Source: Bradyrhizobium manausense (GTDB lineage: Bacteria > Pseudomonadota > Alphaproteobacteria > Rhizobiales > Xanthobacteraceae). Taken from it: a DNA stretch of 64,000 nucleotides. Made by a program: the position numbers and the translations under genes. Under the pieces are notes generated by a model. It had not been told where the DNA came from and did no database searches. It saw only the letters and a list, made by a program, of their open reading frames with translations. The stretch lies in the NCBI RefSeq assembly GCF_018129685.1, contig NZ_JAFCLG010000003.1:248001-312000 (forward strand), written 5' to 3'. Numbering within the stretch: position 1 is the stretch's first letter; each line of letters begins with the position of its first letter. Shown here piece by piece: positions 1 to 7,939 of the stretch.

Positions 1-446
1 TGAAGGATCCCTACAATCGCCGCCGCATCAAATGCGCTGAGGATCTCTACGGCACGATCGGCATTCCCCGCGAGAACAAGATGGCCCGGCTGATGCAGTT
101 TGCGCGCAATTTCGATTTCTACGGCGCGCCCGTCGGCATGATCCTGTCGATCGACCGCACCATGGAGCATGGGCAATGGGCCGACGTCGGGATGTTCCTG
201 CAGTCGATCCTGCTGCTCGCCCACGAACGCGGCCTTGCGGCCTGTCCGCAGGCGGCGTGGGCGGCGATGCACAGGACGGTGCGCGAGCATCTCTCCCTGC
301 CGGACGAGTTCATCGTGTTCTGCGGCATCTCGCTTGGCTATGCCGATCCGTCACAACCGGTCAACAGTCTCGTCACCGAGCGTGCGGCGTTGGAGGAGAT
401 CGCGGAGCTGCGCGGCTTTGCGCAGGGAACGCGTGCGTCAGGATGA
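1..446 (+). CDS. Nitroreductase family protein, 5'-truncated by window edge
   Basis: Open reading frame running in from the left edge (first full codon at position 3). The visible C-terminal part has the look of an FMN-dependent nitroreductase: a segment GQWADVGMFLQSILLLA followed by AHERGLAACPQAAWA, then the LPDEFIVFCGISLGYAD segment that precedes the C-terminal cofactor-contacting region in this family. Such enzymes reduce nitroaromatics or quinones with NAD(P)H. It converges on the prolyl-aminopeptidase gene, leaving only 4 nt between the two stop codons. Substrate is not inferable; the N-terminal FMN-binding part lies outside the window. Confidence 0.85.
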   Translation, partial: KDPYNRRRIKCAEDLYGTIGIPRENKMARLMQFARNFDFYGAPVGMILSIDRTMEHGQWADVGMFLQSILLLAHERGLAACPQAAWAAMHRTVREHLSLPDEFIVFCGISLGYADPSQPVNSLVTERAALEEIAELRGFAQGTRASG

Positions 447-450
447 GGGT

Positions 451-1443
451 CTAGATCCGGCGCGGTATTCTCGACGCGAGATCGGCGATCGACTTCATCA
501 CCGCATCCCGCACACCGGCATCATAGAGCGAATGCCCGGCTTCTTCCACGATCCTGACCTCGGAACCCGGCCACGCTTTCGCGAGGCGCGCAGATGTCTC
601 GGGAGGGCACAACAGATCGTAGCGGCCCTGCACGATAATGCCGGGAATGCCAGCGAGCTTGCCGGCGTTTCGCAGCAACTGGTCGTCGCTCATGAAGGAA
701 TTGTTGACGAAATAATGCGCCTCCATGAACGGCGTCGCCGGCAGCGTGCGCCAGACGTTCAGCGAGGCGAGATCGATGCGTGTCTTGGCCGCCTTGTGCT
801 CCGACAGCGCGCGCTCGGTGTCGTGCCAGGCGCGCGAGGCGGGGCCGTGCACGGCCGGATCCGGATCGAGGATGCGGCGATAATAGGCCTCGACCGGGCG
901 CGCACGTTCCTCCGGCGGCAGCACGCTCAGAAAATCCTCGTGCAGCGCCGGATAGAATTGCGCCAGGCGCGAGGTGAAGGCGGTCTCGACCTCCGCCTGC
1001 GTGCCGAGAAAGGTCGCGCGCAGCGCGATGCCGGAGACGCGCTCGGGATGGGCCTGTGCATAAGCCAGCGCCAGCGTCGCGCCCCAGGAGCCACCGACCA
1101 CCATCCAACGTGAGATGCCGAATTTTTCCCGGATCTTCTCCATGTCCGCGATCAGATGCGCCGTGGTGTTGTTTTGGCGCGATCCCTTGGGGCGGCTTCG
1201 GCCGCAGCCGCGCTGGTCGAACAGCACTGCGTGCATGCGCTCGGGATCGAACAGCCGGCGATGATCGGGCTGGCAGCCGCTGCCGGGACCGCCATGCAGA
1301 TAGATCGCCGGGATGCCATTGGGGCAGCCGACGCTTTCGACATAGAGCTCAAAGCCGTCGCCGACGTCGAGCATGTCGGAGGTCAGCGGCGCAAAGGGAT
1401 CGGCGCGCCTGACCGAGCTGGCTGCGTCGGCGTCAGGCACCAT
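451..1443 (-). CDS. pip: Prolyl aminopeptidase (proline iminopeptidase), alpha/beta hydrolase
   Basis: 330 residues, the normal size for the family. It has the HGGPG oxyanion-hole motif (50-54), the nucleophile elbow GGSWG with Ser119, an acid at Asp276 (GRYDLLCP) and His304 (EAGHS), which together form a complete catalytic triad. Family members remove N-terminal proline from peptides in the cytoplasm. The ATG at 1443 was chosen because homology begins there; it lies inside the end of pqqE, overlapping it by 11 nt in another frame, so it is probably translated as the last gene of the pqq operon. Whether it takes part in PQQ maturation or is a passenger is unknown. Confidence 0.88.
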   Translation of the reverse strand: MVPDADAASSVRRADPFAPLTSDMLDVGDGFELYVESVGCPNGIPAIYLHGGPGSGCQPDHRRLFDPERMHAVLFDQRGCGRSRPKGSRQNNTTAHLIADMEKIREKFGISRWMVVGGSWGATLALAYAQAHPERVSGIALRATFLGTQAEVETAFTSRLAQFYPALHEDFLSVLPPEERARPVEAYYRRILDPDPAVHGPASRAWHDTERALSEHKAAKTRIDLASLNVWRTLPATPFMEAHYFVNNSFMSDDQLLRNAGKLAGIPGIIVQGRYDLLCPPETSARLAKAWPGSEVRIVEEAGHSLYDAGVRDAVMKSIADLASRIPRRI

Positions 1444-2626
1444 TCTCGGATTCCAGGGTGCCGCCGGCGAAGTTGCGATAGAGGAAGCGGTTGGTCTCGC
1501 CCTCGGCCTCGCGCTCGGCCTGCTTGAAGATGGTTTCGTGCAGCGGCGACAGCGCGCAAGCGGGGTCGGTGTTGGCGGCATCGCCGGTCAGCGCAAAGGC
1601 CTGGCAGCGGCAGCCGCCGAAATCGATCTCGCGGAATTCGCAACTCTTGCACGGCTCCTTCATCCAGCCGGTGCCGCGATAGCGGTTGAAGGCCTCGGAG
1701 TTCTGCCAGATCCAGGCAATCGAATGGTTGGAGCGCACCGACAAGAAGTCGAGCCCGGTGATGCTTTCGGCGGCGTGGCAAGGCAGCACCTTGCCGGCGG
1801 GAGAGATGTTGAAGAACTGCCGGCCCCAGCCGCCCATGCATTTCTTCGGCCGCAGCGCGTAATAGTCGGGAACGACGTAGTCGATCGTCAGCCGGCCCCT
1901 GAGCCGCTCGCGCGCCTCCTCGACGATGTCAGTGCATTCGTCGAGTTGCGCCACACTCGGCATCAGCGCGGCGCGGTTCTTCAACGCCCAGCCGTAGTAC
2001 TGCACATTGGCGACCTCGAGCCGGTCGGCGTCGAGATCGACGGACATCTGGATGATCTCGGGGAGCTGATGCAGGTTCTGGCGATGCATCACCGCGTTCA
2101 CGGTGAGCGGCAGATCTAGCTCGCGCGTCCATTTGGCGACTTCGAGCTTCTTGCGGTGGCCGCCTCTGTAGCCGGCGACGCGGTCGGCGAGGCCTTCCTC
2201 GATGCCCTGGAAGGAGATCTGCACATGGCAGAGCCCGGCGTCTGCGAGCTCGCTCAGCCGCTCGCGCGTCAGCAGCACGGCCGAGGTGATGAGGTTGGTG
2301 TAGAGCCCGACGTCGCTGGCGTGCTTGACCAGTTCGACCAGGTCCTTGCGCGCCGTCGGCTCGCCGCCGGAGAAGTGTACCTGCAGCACGCCGATCTCGG
2401 CGAGCTCGCTCAGCACCTTCTTCCACTCCTCGGTGGTCAGCTCCTTGCCCGAGCGGTCGAGCTCGACCGGATTGGAGCAGTACGGGCATTGCAGCGGGCA
2501 GCGATGGGTGATCTCGAGCAGCACGGCGAGGGGAATGCCGAACGTCTCCGCCGTCGAGCGGGTCTTCTCCAGCACCGCGAGGCTGTCGCTGGCGCCAGGC
2601 GGAATGGTCGGGAGCACGTCGCTCAT
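1433..2626 (-). CDS. pqqE: PQQ biosynthesis radical SAM protein PqqE
   Basis: 397 residues. The radical-SAM cluster motif CPLQCPYC supplies Cys43, Cys47 and Cys50. A cysteine-rich SPASM-type C-terminal region follows, with KKCMGG, LPCHAAE, EPCKSCEFR and GGCRCQ, for auxiliary iron-sulfur clusters. PqqE makes the C-C crosslink between Glu and Tyr of the PqqA peptide, the first committed step to the redox cofactor pyrroloquinoline quinone, with PqqD presenting the peptide. The ATG at 2626 overlaps the pqqD stop by ATGA, indicating translational coupling. A pip-like gene starts inside its last codons. Confidence 0.97.
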   Translation of the reverse strand: MSDVLPTIPPGASDSLAVLEKTRSTAETFGIPLAVLLEITHRCPLQCPYCSNPVELDRSGKELTTEEWKKVLSELAEIGVLQVHFSGGEPTARKDLVELVKHASDVGLYTNLITSAVLLTRERLSELADAGLCHVQISFQGIEEGLADRVAGYRGGHRKKLEVAKWTRELDLPLTVNAVMHRQNLHQLPEIIQMSVDLDADRLEVANVQYYGWALKNRAALMPSVAQLDECTDIVEEARERLRGRLTIDYVVPDYYALRPKKCMGGWGRQFFNISPAGKVLPCHAAESITGLDFLSVRSNHSIAWIWQNSEAFNRYRGTGWMKEPCKSCEFREIDFGGCRCQAFALTGDAANTDPACALSPLHETIFKQAEREAEGETNRFLYRNFAGGTLESENGA

Positions 2627-2934
2627 GGCGTCTTCTCCCTGATCTCGGTCAGAAAGCCCTTGTCGGCGAGATCCTGCAGCATGACGATGACGTCGGCCAG
2701 GATCGCCTCGCGCGGCGCGGCGTATTTCGCCGCCAGTTGGTCGGCGACATCTCCGACATTGCGCTCGCCGTTGCAGAGCTGCAAGACCTCGACCGCGATC
2801 TCGTCGGGCGCCAGCACGCGTTCCGGTGCCAGGATCACCCAGACTTTCCGCGTGTCGTCGTATTTCAGCTTGGCATGCCGCGGCAGCACCGGGCGGCTTG
2901 CCTCGCTGACGCTGATGTTCCGCGGCCCGGCCAT
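2623..2934 (-). CDS. pqqD: PQQ biosynthesis peptide chaperone PqqD
   Basis: 103 residues, matching the stand-alone PqqD (RRE-fold) family that binds PqqA and delivers it to PqqE. Recognisable stretches are PRHAKLKYDDTRKVWVILAPERV and the helix LCNGERNVGDVADQLAAKY. It starts 12 nt after the pqqC stop and shares ATGA with pqqE. In some bacteria pqqD is fused to pqqC; here the two are separate. Confidence 0.96.
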   Translation of the reverse strand: MAGPRNISVSEASRPVLPRHAKLKYDDTRKVWVILAPERVLAPDEIAVEVLQLCNGERNVGDVADQLAAKYAAPREAILADVIVMLQDLADKGFLTEIREKTP

Positions 2935-2946
2935 TATTATTGTTCC

Positions 2947-3723
2947 CTAACTCGCTTTGGGCACGAAAGCGCCCGGCGGAATGTTGCCTTCGACATAGGC
3001 GTGCTGGAGCGCATCCAGCTGCACCCACAGCACGTTGGTCTTGAAGATCAGCGCGTTGCACACCTGCGCGCGCTGCTCCGGTGTCGTCGCATGCGTTCTC
3101 ACATAGTCGAGCGCGAAATTGGCGTCGCGCGGCGCCTGCGTCAGGCGCCTCTTGAAATAGCTCATGATATCAGGGTTGACGAAGTCGTAATGCTGCAACA
3201 TGCCGGCGATGCGCTCCTCGTGCAGGTTCGGCGCGAACAGCTCGGTGAGCGAGGAGGCAATGGCCTCCAGCGGGCTCTTCTCGCGGCAATAATGGACATA
3301 AGCTTCCACCGCAAACCGCGTCGCCGGCAGGATGCCCTCGGTCGATTCCACATAGGCCGTGTCGAGCCCGAGCCCTTCGGTCAGCTTCAGCCAGCGCTCG
3401 ATGCCGCCCTCGGAGCCGACATCGCCGTCATGGTCCTCGATGCGGTGGCGCCATTCCAGCCGCGTGGCGCGGTCGCGGAAGCGCGAGATCACCACCGCGT
3501 CCTTGATCGGGATCGTGCTCTGGTAATAGTAGCGGTTCAGCGCCCAGGCCTGCACCTGGCCCTTGCTCAGCTTGCCGCCGTGCAGCAGCTTGTGGAACGG
3601 ATGCAGGCTGTGATAGCGCGTCGCGCCGATATGGCGCAGCGCCGCTTCCAGCTCCTCGGCCGAATTGAGCCTGATGTCCTTGCCGACCGAGAGCGCGGTC
3701 ATTCCAGTCATGGATGCATTCAC
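2947..3723 (-). CDS. pqqC: Pyrroloquinoline-quinone synthase PqqC
   Basis: 258 residues from a GTG start whose GTGA overlaps the pqqB stop; an in-frame ATG at 3711 (MTGMTALSVG) is an alternative start. The protein is an all-helical, haem-oxygenase-like oxidase with conserved blocks RYHSLHPFHKLLHGGKL, WALNRYYYQSTIPIKDA and HRIEDHDGD. It catalyses the last step of PQQ synthesis, ring closure and eight-electron oxidation of the AHQQ intermediate using O2, without a metal. Gene order B-C-D-E is canonical. Confidence 0.97.
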   Translation of the reverse strand: MNASMTGMTALSVGKDIRLNSAEELEAALRHIGATRYHSLHPFHKLLHGGKLSKGQVQAWALNRYYYQSTIPIKDAVVISRFRDRATRLEWRHRIEDHDGDVGSEGGIERWLKLTEGLGLDTAYVESTEGILPATRFAVEAYVHYCREKSPLEAIASSLTELFAPNLHEERIAGMLQHYDFVNPDIMSYFKRRLTQAPRDANFALDYVRTHATTPEQRAQVCNALIFKTNVLWVQLDALQHAYVEGNIPPGAFVPKAS

Positions 3724-4649
3724 AGCACGATCTCCGTTCCGTCGGCGGGAATCTGCCAGCCCGCGGCCTCGGCCGTCTTGCGTTCAGGCGAGGCAGGCAG
3801 CAGCGCCGGGTTCGAGTTGTTGATATGCAGAAACATCTTCCTGGCGATCGTGAGATCGGCGAGGCGCGCGATCGCGCCGTCGTCGCCGGACATCGACACA
3901 TGCCCCATGCTCTTGCCGGTCTTGTGTCCGAGTCCGCATTTGATCATCTCGTCGTCCTGCCAGACCGTGCCGTCGAAGAACACCAGCGAGGCGCCGTCGA
4001 TCCTGGCCTTGAGCGTGTCGGTCACCTCGGCGCAGGCGGCGATGAAGTAGAAGCATTTGCCGGTCGACTTGTCGGTGATCTTGAGTCCCAGCGTATCGCC
4101 GTCGCCGCTCTCGCCGCCGGGATGCGCCTTGCCTTCGAGATACCAGGCTGATTTGCCCGGCACGGCGAAGGCCAGCACCTCCAGCCCCGAGCGCGCGCCA
4201 TCGGGCAATCGCGGCTCGAAGGGCTCATTGATCGCGATCGGTTGGCGCTTGACGTTCGTCGCGTTCAGCACGTTGAAAATGCTGTTGCTGGCCAGGATCG
4301 CCAGCACCTTCTCATGCGCGTAGACCGTGAAGGGCGAGCCCTCGCGCATCGAGAGCAGGCCGGCGACCGCATCCACTTCGCTGTTAGTCAGGATCACACC
4401 GGCAACAGGCGTGTGGCGCAGGCTGCCTTCCTTGGGATGCAGCTGCGGCGTGGCGTTCAATTGCTGGCGAAGATCAGGGGAGGCGTTGATCAGGAACCAG
4501 TGCTCGCCGTCGCAGCTGAAGGCAACCGAGGCCTGGGTTCGACAAAGGTCTTGGCCGGTTTCGCGGGCCGCCCGGCAGCCTTCACACCCGCAATTCCATT
4601 GCGGGACTCCGCCGCCGGCCCCGGCGCCCAGGACGACGACGCGAAGCAT
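3720..4649 (-). CDS. pqqB: PQQ biosynthesis protein PqqB (metallo-beta-lactamase fold)
   Basis: 309 residues. The N-terminus MLRVVVLGAGAGGGVPQWNCGC and the following GCRAARETG are diagnostic of PqqB, as is the degenerate metallo-hydrolase region SPDLRQQL...TNSEVDAVAGLLSMREG. PqqB is thought to act as a hydroxylase on the crosslinked Glu-Tyr intermediate. An AGGAGA ribosome binding site precedes the ATG. It lies 115 nt downstream of pqqA and overlaps pqqC by 4 nt. Confidence 0.97.
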   Translation of the reverse strand: MLRVVVLGAGAGGGVPQWNCGCEGCRAARETGQDLCRTQASVAFSCDGEHWFLINASPDLRQQLNATPQLHPKEGSLRHTPVAGVILTNSEVDAVAGLLSMREGSPFTVYAHEKVLAILASNSIFNVLNATNVKRQPIAINEPFEPRLPDGARSGLEVLAFAVPGKSAWYLEGKAHPGGESGDGDTLGLKITDKSTGKCFYFIAACAEVTDTLKARIDGASLVFFDGTVWQDDEMIKCGLGHKTGKSMGHVSMSGDDGAIARLADLTIARKMFLHINNSNPALLPASPERKTAEAAGWQIPADGTEIVL

Positions 4650-4764
4650 GATCCGTCTCCTGGCAAGGTCGCGAGGTGGATCTCAGGCCGTCACGGTTTC
4701 GATCCTTGCGAAACCGATCGTGACCGCAAGACCCACCTGCACAGAACGCTTCACTACCAACCGC

Positions 4765-4845
4765 TTACTTGCGGGTGGCGCTCACATACATGTTGATTTC
4801 CATGCCGCAGGGCACTTCGACGATCTTGGGGGCTTTCCAGGCCAT
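4765..4845 (-). CDS. pqqA: PQQ precursor peptide PqqA
   Basis: A 26-residue peptide read directly from the minus strand. It begins MAWKAPKIVEVP and ends EINMYVSATRK, with Glu16 and Tyr20 in the invariant E-x-x-x-Y spacing that becomes PQQ. A GGAGAG ribosome binding site lies 6 nt upstream of the ATG. It is the substrate of the PqqDE complex, and its position just ahead of pqqB is the usual one. The gene is too short for most gene finders. The dedicated protease (PqqF/G type) that releases the crosslinked pair is not encoded in the window. Confidence 0.95.
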   Translation of the reverse strand: MAWKAPKIVEVPCGMEINMYVSATRK

Positions 4846-5094
4846 TTTGGCTCTCCATTTTGCAGATTGGGACGTTTCCGCCCGGGGAGATAAGTTACTG
4901 CGGGCGGAGAAGTTCGCCAGTGAAATTTTCCCCATCTAGCCATGTTGCGCCGCGAAACCTGCGGGGGGAACAGGACTTTCTGGTGATACGGCCTTGCGCG
5001 TGGCGCATTCGGTCGCGAACGCTGTCCTGATAAAGCAGTTGTGAGTGCAGGTGCAGGTTTCAATCCGGTACAGGCGACCTAGCTGGATCTCGTG

Positions 5095-5352
5095 ATGCCC
5101 AAATATTACTTCAATACCCGTATCGGGGATGAATTGATCGTGGACCCCGAAGGCGAGGTTCTGCGCAATCCCGATCGTGCCTGGGAGGTCGCCCGCCAGA
5201 TGATCCTGGAGGTGGTGAAGTCCGAAGGCGCCCAGCCGGCCCTGCTGGAGGCGGTCATCGAGGTCACCGACGACGACGGCGAGATCGTGCTCGAATTCCC
5301 CTTCACCGAGGCCCTGCTGGACACGCCGGACGAGTCGGCGACCAGGCATTAG
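5095..5352 (+). CDS. DUF6894-type small protein
   Basis: 85 residues starting MPKYYFNTRIGDELIVDPEG; a GTG lies one codon upstream. The short beta-rich pattern (K/R)YYF-x-(T/V)R-x-GD-x-L-x-D-x-EG followed by a helix (DRAWEVARQMILEVV) is that of DUF6894 proteins, which are abundant in Bradyrhizobium and Methylobacterium and have no known function. It is divergent from pqqA and has no partner gene. The product is acidic with no signal peptide or membrane segment. Confidence 0.75.
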   Translation: MPKYYFNTRIGDELIVDPEGEVLRNPDRAWEVARQMILEVVKSEGAQPALLEAVIEVTDDDGEIVLEFPFTEALLDTPDESATRH

Positions 5353-5395
5353 AGGCCGACCAGCAGCGTCTCAGAAGCGCTCCCGCTCTCTCCCG

Positions 5396-5511
5396 GTCAT
5401 TGCGAGGAGCTCGCGACAAAATTGCGTAGCAATTTTGCGCTGATGCGACGAAGCAATCCAGACTGCCTCTCCGGAGGGACTCTGGATTGCTTCGCTGCGC
5501 TCGCAATGACG
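5396..5511. repeat. Long variant of CGTCATTGCGAG palindromic repeat (copy 1)
   Basis: Intergenic imperfect palindrome with arms GTCATTGCGAG / CTCGCAATGAC and inner arms AAGCAATCCAGA / TCTGGATTGCTT. The left arm carries an extra stem, CAAAATTGCGTAGCAATTTTG. It is in the opposite orientation to the long copies at 9745, 9947 and 46762. It lies between the DUF6894 gene and the amidase gene. Confidence 0.9.
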
Positions 5512-5618
5512 AAGAACGGCGCACCGGCGGGGATCAAACCCGCCCTTCCACCCTGCGAAATCCGCATGGCTTTGCCGCGTTCCCGGCGCTAAAAGACGCC
5601 GGTCATACGGAGCAAGTC

Positions 5619-7019
5619 ATGCAAGATCTCTGGCGCCTGCCGGCTGCCGACCTCGCCGCCCTCGTCAGGGCCAAAAAGGTGTCCGCCCGGGAGGCCGCCA
5701 AAGCCGGCCTCGACCGCCTCGATGCGGTCAATCCCCAGCTCAATGCCGTGATCGACCACCGGCCGGAGGACGTGCTCGAGCAGGCCGACGCCGTCGATGC
5801 CGCCATCGCCCGCGGCGAAGATCCAGGGGTGCTCGCCGGCGTTCCCGTCACCATCAAGGCCAATGTCGACCAGGCAGGCTTTGCCACCACCAACGGCCTG
5901 AAGCTCCAGCGCGACCTCATCGCGCGGGAGGACAATCCTGTCGTCGCCAATTTCCGCAGAGCAGGCGCGGTCCTCCTCGGGCGCACCAATTGCCCGGCCT
6001 TCTCCTATCGCTGGTTCACCACCAACCTCGTCCATGGCGACACCAAGAATCCCCGCGATGCGTCATTGACGCCCGGCGGCTCGTCCGGCGGCGCAGGCTC
6101 GGCGGTCGCGGCCGGCATCGGCCACATCGCCCATGGCACCGACATCGCCGGTTCGATCCGCTATCCCGCCTATGCCTGCGGCGTGCATGGCCTGCGCCCG
6201 ACGCTGGGCCGTATCCCAGCCTTCAATCCGGCGCTGCCGGAGCGGCCGATCGGCCCGCAGATCATGGCGGTGTCGGGCCCGCTCGCCCGCACGGTCAATG
6301 ACCTCAAGCTCTCGCTCGCCGCCATGTCGGCGCGCGATGTCCGCGATCCCTGGTATGTGCCGGCGCCGCTCGAGGGTCCGGCCGTGCCGAAGCGCGCCGC
6401 GATCTGCCTCAATCCGGATGGCCTTGCCACCACGCCTGAGGTGAAGGCGGCCGTGACCGATGCCGGCAAGCGCCTGGAGCGCGCCGGTTGGACCGTCGAA
6501 GTCATCGAAAACACCCCGCCGATGCGCGAAGCCGTCGAGTGGCAGATCAAACTCTGGCTCGGTGACGGCTATGAGGCGCAGCTCGAGATGGCCGAGCGCG
6601 AGGGCGATCCCGGCGCGCTGGCGTGTCTGCGCGGCAATCGCAGCAGGGTCACGCCGATGGACCAGGCGAATTACGCCAAGGCGCTGACGCGACGCGCCAC
6701 GCTGACCCGCGAATGGATGCTGTTCTTCGAAAAATACGCCGTCGTGCTGACGCCGGTTTCCGGCGAGCTGCCGTTCCCCGATCATCTCGACCGCAAGGAC
6801 GCAGCGTCGTTCGAGCGCGTCTGGGAAGCGCAGCTGCCGCAGATCGCGACGCCCTTCATGGGCCTGCCGGGCCTCGTGGTCTCCACCGGCCTCGTCGGCA
6901 AAACGCCGGTCGGCGTGCACATCGTCTCCGGCCGCTATCGCGAGGATCTCTGTCTTCTCGCCGGCGAAGCGATCGAGGCCGGCGGCGTGCCGGCCTCGCC
7001 GATCGATCCCGTGGGCTAG
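5619..7019 (+). CDS. Amidase (amidase-signature family)
   Basis: 466 residues from the ATG at 5619. The amidase-signature triad is intact: Lys80 (VPVTIKANVD), the cis-Ser155 in TPGGSSGG and nucleophile Ser179 in GTDIAGSIR. Spacings of 75 and 24 residues match those in fatty-acid amide hydrolase. The family hydrolyses carboxamides to acid plus ammonia in the cytoplasm. The C-terminal FMGLPGLVVSTGLVGKTPVGVHIV block is also typical. Substrate is unknown. The glutathione peroxidase gene starts 2 nt after its stop, so the two are probably co-transcribed. Confidence 0.9.
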   Translation: MQDLWRLPAADLAALVRAKKVSAREAAKAGLDRLDAVNPQLNAVIDHRPEDVLEQADAVDAAIARGEDPGVLAGVPVTIKANVDQAGFATTNGLKLQRDLIAREDNPVVANFRRAGAVLLGRTNCPAFSYRWFTTNLVHGDTKNPRDASLTPGGSSGGAGSAVAAGIGHIAHGTDIAGSIRYPAYACGVHGLRPTLGRIPAFNPALPERPIGPQIMAVSGPLARTVNDLKLSLAAMSARDVRDPWYVPAPLEGPAVPKRAAICLNPDGLATTPEVKAAVTDAGKRLERAGWTVEVIENTPPMREAVEWQIKLWLGDGYEAQLEMAEREGDPGALACLRGNRSRVTPMDQANYAKALTRRATLTREWMLFFEKYAVVLTPVSGELPFPDHLDRKDAASFERVWEAQLPQIATPFMGLPGLVVSTGLVGKTPVGVHIVSGRYREDLCLLAGEAIEAGGVPASPIDPVG

Positions 7020-7021
7020 CG

Positions 7022-7498
7022 ATGTCTGCGCTCTACGATTTCAAGGCCAATTCGCTCGGCGGCGACGAGGTGTCGATGCGCGCCTTCGAGGGGCAGGTGC
7101 TGCTGATCGTCAACACCGCGAGCAAATGCGGCTTCACGCCGCAATATCGCGGCCTGGAGGATCTGCACCGCGATCTCTCGCCGCGCGGCTTCTCGGTGCT
7201 CGGCTTTCCCTGCAACCAGTTCGGCGCGCAGGAGCCGGGGCAGGCGGGCGAGATCCAGGCGTTCTGCTCCACCAATTACGACGTCACCTTTCCGCTGTTC
7301 GAGAAGATCGACGTCAACGGCGCCAACGCGCATCCCCTGTATGAGTACCTGAAACGCCAGCAATCCGGCCTGCTGGGCGCCTCCATCAAGTGGAATTTCA
7401 CCAAATTCCTGGTGGACCGTGCCGGCCGTGTGGTCGCGCGCTATGCGCCGACGGCGCGGCCGGAAGGATTGCGGCAGAAGATCGAGACCCTGTTATGA
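7022..7498 (+). CDS. Glutathione peroxidase family (Cys-type, thioredoxin-dependent type likely)
   Basis: 158 residues. The active-site tetrad is visible: peroxidatic Cys36 (NTASKCGFTPQY, with Cys where animal enzymes have selenocysteine), Gln66 (FPCNQFGAQE), and Trp124 and Asn125 (KWNFTKFLVD). Bacterial Cys-type members reduce H2O2 and organic hydroperoxides, usually with thioredoxin. The gene sits 2 nt after the amidase and shares ATGA with the DUF3297 gene downstream, forming a compact three-gene unit. Confidence 0.92.
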   Translation: MSALYDFKANSLGGDEVSMRAFEGQVLLIVNTASKCGFTPQYRGLEDLHRDLSPRGFSVLGFPCNQFGAQEPGQAGEIQAFCSTNYDVTFPLFEKIDVNGANAHPLYEYLKRQQSGLLGASIKWNFTKFLVDRAGRVVARYAPTARPEGLRQKIETLL

Positions 7499-7752
7499 GC
7501 GAGACATCCATGAGCGACGAATTTCCGGACCGCCTGTCGGTCGATCCCAACAGCCCCTATTACAATGCGGACATCCTCCAGCGCGACGTCGGCATCCGCT
7601 TCAAGGGCATCGAGAAGACCAATGTCGAGGAGTACTGCATCAGCGAAGGCTGGGTCCGCGTCACCGCCGGCAACGCCAAGGACCGCTACGGCAACCCGCT
7701 GACCATCAAGGTGCATGGGCCTGTGGAGCCGTATTTCAGGGATAAGAAGTAG
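7495..7752 (+). CDS. DUF3297 family protein
   Basis: 85 residues overlapping the peroxidase stop by ATGA; a second in-frame ATG at 7510 (MSDEFPDRLSVDP) could be the true start. The core SPYYNADILQRDVGIRF, SEGWVRVTAGNAKDRYG and GNPLTIKVHGPVEPYF is the DUF3297 signature, a family of short proteobacterial proteins with no assigned function. Coupling to a peroxidase gene hints at stress-related expression but proves nothing. Confidence 0.85.
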   Translation: MSETSMSDEFPDRLSVDPNSPYYNADILQRDVGIRFKGIEKTNVEEYCISEGWVRVTAGNAKDRYGNPLTIKVHGPVEPYFRDKK

Positions 7753-7790
7753 TTTGAGCCGTGTTCCCGCCACGTCATCGTGAGGGAGCG

Positions 7791-7850
7791 CACTCTCTCT
7801 CCTCGTCATTGCGAGGAGCCCACTCTCTCTCCTCGTCATTGCGAGCGAAG
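7791..7850. repeat. 30-bp tandem duplication abutting a palindromic repeat
   Basis: The stretch CACTCTCTCTCCTCGTCATTGCGAG occurs at 7791-7815 and again at 7821-7845, so the left arm of the palindromic repeat has been duplicated with a 30-bp period. Confidence 0.85.
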
Positions 7851-7920
7851 CGAAGCAATCCAGAATCGTTCCACGGTGACAGTCTGGATTGCTTCGTCGC
7901 AAGAGCTCCTCGCAATGACG
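7834..7920. repeat. Short variant of CGTCATTGCGAG palindromic repeat (copy 2)
   Basis: Palindrome of about 87 bp with arms CGTCATTGCGAG...GAAGCAATCCAGA and TCTGGATTGCTTC...CTCGCAATGACG. It ends 19 nt before the start codon of the D-tartrate dehydratase gene and would therefore lie in its leader if transcribed from upstream. Confidence 0.9.
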
Positions 7921-7939
7921 AAAGTGAAAGGCCACGTCC

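Noticed and set aside
169..1113. Long plus-strand frame opposite the prolyl-aminopeptidase
   Set aside because: It is Arg-rich, lacks any family motif and mirrors a gene with a full catalytic triad; an antisense frame in GC-rich DNA.
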